From Desulfovibrio sp. (GTDB lineage: Bacteria > Desulfobacterota > Desulfovibrionia > Desulfovibrionales > Desulfovibrionaceae), in assembly GCA_014804905.1 (NCBI GenBank), contig JAAUYX010000080.1, positions 19,998 through 33,312 of the forward strand: a stretch of 13,315 bases of DNA, in the 5' to 3' direction. Below the pieces are notes generated by a model that saw only the letters and a program-made list of their open reading frames with translations, had not been told where the DNA came from and did no database searches. The translations under genes and the position numbers were made by a program. Below, piece after piece: positions 6,875-12,490 of this stretch. Position 1 is the first letter of the stretch, and every line of letters begins with the position of its first letter.

Positions 6875-8713
6875 ATGCGGGCTCGGCGCGCCCTTCTCCT
6901 CCTCGCGAGCTTTTTCGCCGTGGCGGCGATCTTTCTCTTTTTCTCGCTCCACGCCCCGCTGATGGCCGACAATTACGTATTCAGCCGCGCCATTTCGCCG
7001 GGCTTCGCCGCCTTTTACACGGGCTCGCCCGTGACCATGCAGCCCATGACCGTGGGCGCGGCCCTGGCCCAGGCCTGCGAGATGTACACGACCTGGTGCG
7101 GCCGCTTCACGGGCAACCTGTCGGTGTACCTGCTTTTCCTCCTGCCGCGGACGGCCTTTTGCCTGCTCTCGGCCCTTCTGTTCGCCCTGCAGATACTGCT
7201 CACGGAAATCTGCATCTTCGGCGCCACCTGGCGGGAGCGGCTTTCCCCCGGCTGGGTTTTCGGCCTCGCGGCCCTGCTCTGGCTTTCCATCCCCTCCTTC
7301 GGGGAGGCGTATTTCTGGCTCTGCGTGGGCGGCCAGCTGGCCCTGCTGTGCCAGGCCGCGATTTTCGCGCCCTTCCGGCTGGCGTTCGACAGAGAACCGG
7401 ACGACCGATGGCTTTTCCTCAAAGGCCTGGGCTTTTTTCTCTTGTGCGGCTACGCGACCTCGCTGGACTATTCCACCAGCGCGGCGCTGCCGCCCACGGC
7501 CATTGTCGCCTGCCTCTACCTCTCTTTCAGGAAAAGGATTTCCCTCGCGCGGCTGGGCCCGCTGCTCGCCGGGACGGCGGGGCTCTGCCTCGGCGCGGCC
7601 CTCACCCTCATGGCTCCCGGCAATGGCGAGCGCCTGCTCCTGACCCACGATCAAGGCGTGCTCGCGTGGCTCGCCGCCGGCTGGGGCGAGAGGCTGCTCG
7701 GCTGGGCAGCGCATCTGCCGGGCGCGGCGCTCGCGCAATGGCTCCCCCTGCTCTGGCTTGTGCTGGGCCTCGTGGCGCTCCGGCGGCGCTTCGGGCGCCT
7801 CTGGGCGCGCCATTTTCCCGTAAGCGCCCTGCTCTTCCTCCTGCCCGCGGCCCTCACCCATGCCGCCTATCTTTTCACCGCGTGGCCGCCGCCCAGGGCC
7901 TTCGCCACCTGTGCCGCGCAACTCATCATCTCAGCGGCCATCGTGTCCGAGGCGGCGCTTGCCGGGGGCGCCCCGCGCCTCTCCCGCCGCTTCGCCCTGG
8001 CCGCGCGGCTGGTGCTTTTGCTGGCGCTCGTGAGCGTCTCTATCGAGGCTTGGAAATTTTCCCGCCTCGCTGAAGAAGTGGCGGCGCGCGAGGCTGTCCT
8101 CGCCGCTTCACGCGGCGGCGTGGCCCGGCTTGCCCCCTTGCGCACCGGGCCGGACCGCTGGCAGCCGCTGGGCGGCAGCCTCAACGACATTTCGGAAGAC
8201 CCCGGTTTCTGGGTGAACCGCGCCATGGCCGCCTGGCATGGCGTGGAGCGGGTGGAGCTGAAAAAGGACGACAGCGGCGCCCGCTTCGTGTGCAGGGGCG
8301 GGCAGCTCCTCGAGGCTCGGGCGGCACGCGACCCGCGCTATAGCAACCTCGAGCTTGCGCTGGACCGGGGGCGCATCGAAATTCTGGCGCCGGACGCAGG
8401 CCGTGACGCCTTCGGCGGCAAGATTTCCGTCTATTACGACGGCTATCCCGGCGTGCTCTCCCGCCTGCCGGACTGGCTGGCCGCCCCCTTGCGCGGCCTC
8501 GCGGGCACGGGCGAGGGCTGGCGGCGCTATCTCACGCTCCTCCTCTTCGCGCGCTCGGATATCGGCATGGAGCGCGACACCGCCGGGCGCCTGAGCGGGC
8601 GCTCCGCCAACCTGGCCCTGACGGCAAAAGACCGCCTTTGGCTCGTCAACCCCGACGCCGGGCCGCTCTCCCCGGACATTTTCCCCCTTGAGTGCGGCCC
8701 GGCCCCCCGGTAA
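6875..8713 (+). CDS. Polytopic membrane protein, GT-C-like (DUF6056/GtrC-like) glycosyltransferase candidate
   Basis: The 612-residue protein starts with an uncleaved N-terminal helix (LLLLASFFAVAAIFLFF) followed by a short loop containing MADNYVFSRA (D32), then a long run of about ten hydrophobic segments up to roughly residue 400. A soluble C-terminal part of about 200 residues follows. This layout, with an acidic residue in the first outside loop, fits GT-C-type transferases that use polyprenyl-linked sugars in the periplasm, and I think it resembles the DUF6056 family; that assignment is by eye. It begins four bases after the flippase-like gene, with AGGA at 6869-6872 very close to the ATG. 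Context suggests it transfers the flipped sugar to a surface glycan or lipid A. Acceptor and sugar are unknown. Confidence 0.75.
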   Translation: MRARRALLLLASFFAVAAIFLFFSLHAPLMADNYVFSRAISPGFAAFYTGSPVTMQPMTVGAALAQACEMYTTWCGRFTGNLSVYLLFLLPRTAFCLLSALLFALQILLTEICIFGATWRERLSPGWVFGLAALLWLSIPSFGEAYFWLCVGGQLALLCQAAIFAPFRLAFDREPDDRWLFLKGLGFFLLCGYATSLDYSTSAALPPTAIVACLYLSFRKRISLARLGPLLAGTAGLCLGAALTLMAPGNGERLLLTHDQGVLAWLAAGWGERLLGWAAHLPGAALAQWLPLLWLVLGLVALRRRFGRLWARHFPVSALLFLLPAALTHAAYLFTAWPPPRAFATCAAQLIISAAIVSEAALAGGAPRLSRRFALAARLVLLLALVSVSIEAWKFSRLAEEVAAREAVLAASRGGVARLAPLRTGPDRWQPLGGSLNDISEDPGFWVNRAMAAWHGVERVELKKDDSGARFVCRGGQLLEARAARDPRYSNLELALDRGRIEILAPDAGRDAFGGKISVYYDGYPGVLSRLPDWLAAPLRGLAGTGEGWRRYLTLLLFARSDIGMERDTAGRLSGRSANLALTAKDRLWLVNPDAGPLSPDIFPLECGPAPR

Positions 8714-8754
8714 GCCCGGACATTCCGAAAGCCCCCAAAAAACCGCTTTTGGCA

Positions 8755-8783
8755 TTGACGGCCCGCGCCCGGCGTGGTAGCAG
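8755..8783 (+). promoter_or_regulatory. Possible sigma-70 promoter for the hemerythrin gene
   Basis: TTGACG at 8755-8760 is followed after 17 bases by TAGCAG at 8778-8783, a good -35 paired with a poor -10. It lies in the 130-base gap between the membrane-protein gene and the hemerythrin gene, about 60 bases before its ATG. The assignment is tentative. Confidence 0.3.
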
Positions 8784-8843
8784 GCGGGACTCTTCCCGTG
8801 TTCCCGATTTCCGGCACGGTCACCTGTCACCTGCGAGGGCCGG

Positions 8844-9278
8844 ATGCTGGATTGGCACGAGCGCTACGAAGTCGGTGTGGAGAGCATCGACGCCGCCCAC
8901 AGGGAAATTTTCCGCGTCATCAACCGCCTGCACAAGATGGTGCATATGGGCGGCAACACCAGGTGGGGGGCCGCCGAGGCCGTCAAGTATGTGCGTACCT
9001 ATGTGGTGAAGCACTTCGAGGACGAGGAGGCCTTCATGCGCTCCATTGGCTTCCGCGACTATGAGGCGCACAAGGCCATTCACGACGGGATGCGCGACCG
9101 CATCGTCCCCCGGCTTTACTCGCGCATGGAGGAACGGAAGTATTCCGACGACGCCATCCACCAGTTCCTCGACATTTGCGGCAAGTGGATGAGCAGGCAC
9201 ATCATCGGCCATGACCGGGAATTGCTGAAGTACCTTCACGGCGAGGAAGAGGGGGAAGCCGAAGGCGCGGAAAGCTGA
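8844..9278 (+). CDS. Bacteriohemerythrin, single domain
   Basis: The 144-residue protein is a single hemerythrin domain that reversibly binds O2 at a non-heme di-iron site. All expected ligands are visible: H19 (IDAAHREIF), H57 and E61 (HFEDEE), H76 and H80 (HKAIH), and H119 with D124 (HIIGHD). The start MLDWHERYEVGVESID is typical of prokaryotic hemerythrins. In anaerobes such as Desulfovibrio and in methanotrophs these proteins are linked to O2 sensing, carriage or protection. There is no fused chemoreceptor or signalling domain and no signal peptide, so it is a free cytoplasmic protein; the tail (GEEEGEAEGAES) is acidic. ATG 8844 follows GAGGG at 8835-8839. It appears to be a separate unit ended by the hairpin at 9314-9351. 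Confidence 0.95.
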   Translation: MLDWHERYEVGVESIDAAHREIFRVINRLHKMVHMGGNTRWGAAEAVKYVRTYVVKHFEDEEAFMRSIGFRDYEAHKAIHDGMRDRIVPRLYSRMEERKYSDDAIHQFLDICGKWMSRHIIGHDRELLKYLHGEEEGEAEGAES

Positions 9279-9313
9279 GCCGCCGCCCGTATCCTCAAAA
9301 ACGCCTTAAAACC

Positions 9314-9351
9314 ACGAGCCGCCGGGAATCCTCGGACTCCCGGCGGCTCGT
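9314..9351 (-). terminator. Strong hairpin terminator between convergent genes
   Basis: A perfect 14-bp stem (9314-9327 with 9338-9351) closes a 10-base loop. It lies between the hemerythrin stop at 9278 and the minus-strand stop at 9374. Read on the minus strand it is followed by GTGGTTTTAAGGCGTTTTTG, so it best serves the PFK-2/FBPase-2 gene. On the plus strand only a weak TTGCGT tail follows, but it may still stop hemerythrin transcripts. Confidence 0.8.
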
Positions 9352-9373
9352 TGCGTACAGACAGGCCTGTAGT

Positions 9374-10645
9374 TCACGCGTAAATCTGCGGGTCCCGGAG
9401 CGCCGTGTCCTTGTCCACGGGCACGCCGCCGCTGCCTTCGTAGGGGATGCGCTCAAAGAGCTTGCGGTGCGGCGTGAGCGCGATATGAAAATACTGGTTC
9501 TGCGGAATGTGGATATAGGGCACATCTTCCGTCCGCTGGCGCAAAAAGAGCGACACGAGCACGCGGTTGATGGCCTGGTGCCCGAGGATGAGCAGGGGCT
9601 GGTCGCCGGCGAGGAAGAGCGCCCGCCGAAGTCCGCGCTGCACACGCTCGCGCAGGATGGCGTAGCTTTCGCCGTTGGGATAGGCGTAGGCGTACTTGTC
9701 CGCGTTGCGGGCCGCCGTGACCTCGGGCATTTTTTCGCGGATTTCCGAGTAGAGCATGTTTTCGCAGTCGCCCGCCCAAATCTCGTCAAATTCCCGCAGG
9801 GCCATGACATGGGCCTCGGGGTGGCTTTCCAGCAGGGGCGCCGCCGTCTCGTGCGAGCGCATCCTTGTGGAGGTGAACACCCAGTCGATGGGCCGCCCCG
9901 CCATGTGGCGGGCCAGCGCCTGGGCCTGGGCGCGGCCCTTGGCGGTGAGCGGCGGGTCGCCGCCGATGCGGCCCTGGATATTGAACTCGGTCTGGCCGTG
10001 GCGCGCGAGGTAGAGGCAGGGCGTCCACACGCTGACCACGATTTCGCGGATGGCCGCATAGTAGGGCGAAATCTCGCAGGGGCGCTCGGCGAGCACCCGG
10101 TTGGCAGTGGAGTCCACGCACATCCAGTATTTTTCATCCGTGAGCGGGTCGTAGATGGTCTCGTAATACTCGATGCGTTGCATGAAGCTCTTGATCGCCT
10201 CGTCCCTGGTGTAGGACGCATATTCCGGGAGGTCCGCCTTGCGCCGGATGCAGGCGTTGAGGAGAAGCGGGTCCTCGTTGACGCACTCCACAAAGAGCAC
10301 GGGATGGTCGCGCAGCTTGGACTCAATGAACTGCCGCCGGGCGCGGCTCGCATTGGTGGCGTCGAGGATGGCCACCTCGCCGTCGCCGGACGCGAGCCAG
10401 GATTGCGCCTCCTCCAGGTTGCGGCGGGCGATCATCTCGCGGGCCTGACGGCCAAAACTGTTGTCCGGATTGTAGAAATCCGGCTCCGTGGATTCGGAGC
10501 CGAGCAACTGGCGGCGCACGTCGCCATTGTTGAAAATTTTGGCGGCAATGCCCTCCGCGAGCAGGCCGTCGCGGATGCGGCGCGCCATGGTGGATTTTCC
10601 CCGGGCCGGCAGGCCGACCATGGCCACATAGAGCTTCTGCATCAT
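9374..10645 (-). CDS. Bifunctional 6-phosphofructo-2-kinase / fructose-2,6-bisphosphatase
   Basis: The 423-residue protein has the eukaryotic PFKFB layout. The N-terminal kinase domain (about 1-205) has Walker A GLPARGKST (11-19), a DVRR element (42-45), and ILDATNASRARR (93-104), matching the DATN-RERR motif of PFK-2. The C-terminal bisphosphatase domain (about 210-400) is a histidine phosphatase with YLARHGQTEFN and nucleophile H216, GRIGGD (225-230), FDEIWAG with acid E288, and GHQAIN with H356. In eukaryotes this enzyme makes and breaks fructose 2,6-bisphosphate, a glycolytic regulator. All key residues for both activities appear intact, but substrate is inferred from family. It follows tyrS by 48 bases, so it is likely co-transcribed. 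GGAGG at 10649-10653 lies three bases from the first ATG and six from the second, so the second ATG at 10642 may be used. Confidence 0.9.
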   Translation of the reverse strand: MMQKLYVAMVGLPARGKSTMARRIRDGLLAEGIAAKIFNNGDVRRQLLGSESTEPDFYNPDNSFGRQAREMIARRNLEEAQSWLASGDGEVAILDATNASRARRQFIESKLRDHPVLFVECVNEDPLLLNACIRRKADLPEYASYTRDEAIKSFMQRIEYYETIYDPLTDEKYWMCVDSTANRVLAERPCEISPYYAAIREIVVSVWTPCLYLARHGQTEFNIQGRIGGDPPLTAKGRAQAQALARHMAGRPIDWVFTSTRMRSHETAAPLLESHPEAHVMALREFDEIWAGDCENMLYSEIREKMPEVTAARNADKYAYAYPNGESYAILRERVQRGLRRALFLAGDQPLLILGHQAINRVLVSLFLRQRTEDVPYIHIPQNQYFHIALTPHRKLFERIPYEGSGGVPVDKDTALRDPQIYA

Positions 10646-10648
10646 GTG

Positions 10649-10653
10649 CCTCC
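10649..10653 (-). promoter_or_regulatory. Ribosome binding site GGAGG favouring the second ATG of the PFK-2/FBPase-2 gene
   Basis: On the minus strand GGAGG is followed by CAC and then ATGATG. The spacing is three bases to the first ATG (10645) and six to the second (10642), which favours the second. Confidence 0.6.
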
Positions 10654-10693
10654 GTGGAATGTCGGGCGCCGGGGCGCTTGCGGCCCCAGGCCC

Positions 10694-11890
10694 CTAGCGC
10701 ACCGTGAGCCGCAAAAAGCGCTTCTTGCCGAGCCTGACCTCGTAGCTTCCCGCGGGGAGCGGCGCGGCCGCGTCGTTCACGCGCTCGCCGTTGGCGCTGA
10801 GCGCGCCTTCCTTGACAAGGCGCTTGGCCTCGGCGCGGCTTTTGACAAGGCCCGCGGCCTCGAGAAAGGCCGCAGGCGTGCTCGCCTCGCCCGCATCGCA
10901 GGCATATTCCGGCGCGTCCGCGGGGAAGGAGCCCCCGGCAAAGACCGCATTGAATCCCTGGCGCGCCGCCGCTGCCGCCTCCGCGCCGTGGTAGCGCGTC
11001 ACCATCTCGGCGGCCAGGTCCTCCTTGGCGGCCTTGGGATGCACCTTGCCGCTCTCCACCTCGGCGCGCAGGCCCGCAATGTCCTCAAGGCTCCTGGCCG
11101 AGAGCAGCTCGTAATAGCGCCACATGAGCTCGTCGGAAATGGCCATGAGCTTGCCGAACATCTGCTCCGGCGCTTCGCTGATGCCCACATAGTTGCCGTA
11201 GGACTTGGACATCTTGCGCACGCCGTCCGTCCCTTCGAGGAGCGGCATGGTGATGATGGTCTGGCCGGGCTGGCCGTAATGGCCCTGGAGGTTGCGGCCC
11301 ATGAGCAGGTTGAACTTCTGGTCAGTGCCGCCCATTTCCACATCCGCCTCGAGCGCCACCGAGTCATAGCCCTGACAGAGCGGATAGAGAAATTCATGGA
11401 TGGAGATGGGCCGCTCCTCGCGGAAGCGCTTTTCAAAGTCGTCGCGCTCCAGCATCCGGGCGACCGTGCTGTGCGCGGCCAGACGGATGAAGTCCGCGGC
11501 GCCCATCTTGCCGAACCAGCGGGAATTGAATTCCACGATGGTCTTTTCCGGGTCGAGGATTTTAAAGACCTGGCTCTTGTAGGTCGCGGCGTTGGCGAGC
11601 ACCTGCTCCTCGGTGAGGGGGGGGCGCGTCTCGCTCTTGCCCGAGGGGTCGCCGATACGGCCCGTGAAGTCGCCGATGAGGAAGATGACCGTGTGCCCCA
11701 GCTCCTGAAAGTGGCGCATCTTGTGCATGACCACGGTGTGGCCGAGGTGCAGGTCCGGCGCGGTGGGGTCGAAGCCCACCTTGACGCGCAGGGGGCGACC
11801 CTTCGCCAGTTTGGCGCGAAGCTCGCCCTCGTCGATGATTTCCGCCGCGCCGCGCCGGATAAGCGCCATCTGGCGGTCAAGGTCCGTCAT
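10694..11890 (-). CDS. tyrS: Tyrosine--tRNA ligase
   Basis: The 398-residue class I aminoacyl-tRNA synthetase charges tRNA-Tyr. The HIGH-type motif is HLGH (48-51) in GFDPTAPDLHLGHTV, the tyrosine-site segment GGTDQKFNLLMGR lies at 187-199, and the KMSKS loop is exact at 226-230. The C-terminal S4 RNA-binding domain (about 341-398) contains SRAEAKRLVKEGALSANGE and is complete. The length is normal. I chose ATG 11890 because homology starts immediately after it. Upstream in-frame ATGs would put coding sequence through the terminator hairpin at 11951-11997. The ribosome binding site before ATG 11890 is weak (GAGGCAGGCAG). A probable promoter lies at 11996-12025, and the PFK-2/FBPase-2 gene follows 48 bases downstream. 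Confidence 0.96.
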   Translation of the reverse strand: MTDLDRQMALIRRGAAEIIDEGELRAKLAKGRPLRVKVGFDPTAPDLHLGHTVVMHKMRHFQELGHTVIFLIGDFTGRIGDPSGKSETRPPLTEEQVLANAATYKSQVFKILDPEKTIVEFNSRWFGKMGAADFIRLAAHSTVARMLERDDFEKRFREERPISIHEFLYPLCQGYDSVALEADVEMGGTDQKFNLLMGRNLQGHYGQPGQTIITMPLLEGTDGVRKMSKSYGNYVGISEAPEQMFGKLMAISDELMWRYYELLSARSLEDIAGLRAEVESGKVHPKAAKEDLAAEMVTRYHGAEAAAAARQGFNAVFAGGSFPADAPEYACDAGEASTPAAFLEAAGLVKSRAEAKRLVKEGALSANGERVNDAAAPLPAGSYEVRLGKKRFLRLTVR

Positions 11891-11950
11891 GGTTCTGCCT
11901 GCCTCGCGCTTGAACATGGAGCCCGGGCCTTGCACGGGTCGAAGGCCGGA

Positions 11951-11997
11951 AAAAAATGCCGGACGCCCGTCACGCTGACGGAACGGTCCGGCATTTT
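11951..11997 (-). terminator. Intrinsic terminator of the small sigma-54-linked gene
   Basis: The outer 12-bp stem pairs 11953-11964 with 11986-11997, and an inner 6-bp stem pairs 11967-11972 with 11976-11981. On the minus strand the structure runs directly into seven U residues. It lies 80 bases after the stop at 12077 and about 60 bases before tyrS, so it insulates tyrS from the upstream gene. The first-transcribed arm overlaps the -10 of the proposed tyrS promoter. Confidence 0.85.
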
Positions 11998-12025
11998 GAT
12001 ACTCTTTCGGTCGCGGCGCTGTCAA
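11996..12025 (-). promoter_or_regulatory. Probable sigma-70 promoter of tyrS
   Basis: On the minus strand a perfect TTGACA (12025-12020) is followed after 18 bases by TATCAA (12001-11996), four matches of six to the -10 consensus. The predicted start is near 11989, giving a leader of about 100 bases before ATG 11890. The -10 overlaps the upstream arm of the terminator. Confidence 0.55.
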
Positions 12026-12076
12026 ATGCACAGCGCGGGCGCGGTACAGGCTGCGCCGCCTGGGCGCAGGCGGGCG

Positions 12077-12325
12077 CTACATGCCGAGCAGGGCAAAGAC
12101 GCGGCTTTCGGAAAGGCCGCCGTGGACGGACAGGGCCGCCACATTGTCCTGCGCGATCATGGAGAGGGTGTCGTCAAGGACGCCGTCCACCTCACTGTCG
12201 TCGAGCAGGGTGGGCGCGTGGATGTCGACCATGTCCGCAACCGGCGCGGGCGCGGCCTCGCCGCCATCCTTGTCGAGCGTGGGAAAGGCAAAGGGAAGCG
12301 CGGAACGGATGCCGGAAATTTCCAT
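12077..12325 (-). CDS. Small acidic protein of unknown function, 82 residues, behind a sigma-54-type promoter
   Basis: I do not recognise this protein with confidence. It starts MEISGIRSALPFAF, has a Pro/Ala-rich and Asp/Glu-rich middle (residues 20-52), and ends in a probable helix (AALSVHGGLSESRVFALLGM). It has no Cys, no membrane segment and no signal peptide. A strong ribosome binding site, AAAGGAG (12339-12333), lies seven bases before ATG 12325, so the gene is well supported despite its size. It has its own signals: a -24/-12 promoter at 12406-12422 and a strong terminator at 11951-11997. The short MEIS start faintly resembles small YjfB-type putative motility proteins, and sigma-54 often drives flagellar genes, but this is only a guess. 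Confidence 0.75.
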   Translation of the reverse strand: MEISGIRSALPFAFPTLDKDGGEAAPAPVADMVDIHAPTLLDDSEVDGVLDDTLSMIAQDNVAALSVHGGLSESRVFALLGM

Positions 12326-12344
12326 GGTCAGTCTCCTTTGGTCC

Positions 12345-12363
12345 AAAAACCGCCCGAAGGCGG
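12345..12363 (-). terminator. Small hairpin plus U-tract in the leader of the 82-residue gene
   Basis: On the minus strand CCGCC-TTCG-GGCGG (12363-12350) is a 5-bp GC stem capped by a UUCG tetraloop and followed directly by TTTTT (12349-12345). It lies between the proposed sigma-54 start (about 12395) and the ribosome binding site at 12339-12333. It could be a weak terminator, an attenuator or a 5' stabilising hairpin. Confidence 0.45.
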
Positions 12364-12405
12364 GGTGCGTCAAAATTGCCGCATGAGCGGGAACGCCCAC
12401 TAATA

Positions 12406-12422
12406 TGCAAGGGGGATGCCAA
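12406..12422 (-). promoter_or_regulatory. Sigma-54 (RpoN) -24/-12 promoter of the 82-residue gene
   Basis: On the minus strand the sequence is TTGGCAT-CCCCC-TTGCA. Compared with the RpoN consensus TTGGCAC-N5-TTGCA it differs only at the last base of the -24 block, and the GG-N10-GC spacing is exact. Transcription would start near 12395, about 70 bases before ATG 12325. It lies just after the terminator of the upstream gene. Confidence 0.75.
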
Positions 12423-12436
12423 CTCGAAATGAAAGA

Positions 12437-12467
12437 GGCCGGTCCCGCGCAACCCGCGGGACCGGCC
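12437..12467 (-). terminator. Terminator after the FAD/NAD(P)-binding subunit gene
   Basis: A perfect 13-bp GC-rich stem pairs 12437-12449 with 12455-12467 around a 5-base loop. On the minus strand it is followed by TCTTTCATTTCG. It starts 23 bases after the stop codon at 12491 and marks the end of that operon. Confidence 0.8.
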
Positions 12468-12490
12468 CCCAAACGCGAGGCCCTGGCCGC

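Noticed and set aside
6770..7921. Open minus-strand frame of 383 codons opposite the polytopic membrane protein
   Set aside because: Its translation is Gly/Arg/Glu-rich low-complexity sequence, and the plus strand encodes coherent membrane helices.
8735..8752. CCAAAA/TTTTGG hairpin after the polytopic membrane gene
   Set aside because: A six-bp AT-rich stem with no following U-run is too weak to call as a terminator.
8748..8766. Possible sigma-54 promoter (TTTTGGCATTGACGGCCCGC) before the hemerythrin gene
   Set aside because: The required GG-N10-GC spacing fails: the bases at the -12 position are CC.
9467..12403. Open plus-strand frame of 978 codons across the PFK-2/FBPase-2 and tyrS genes
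   Set aside because: It is antisense to two well-recognised genes and runs through terminators and intergenic DNA. High GC makes stop-free antisense frames common, and its translation resembles no protein family.
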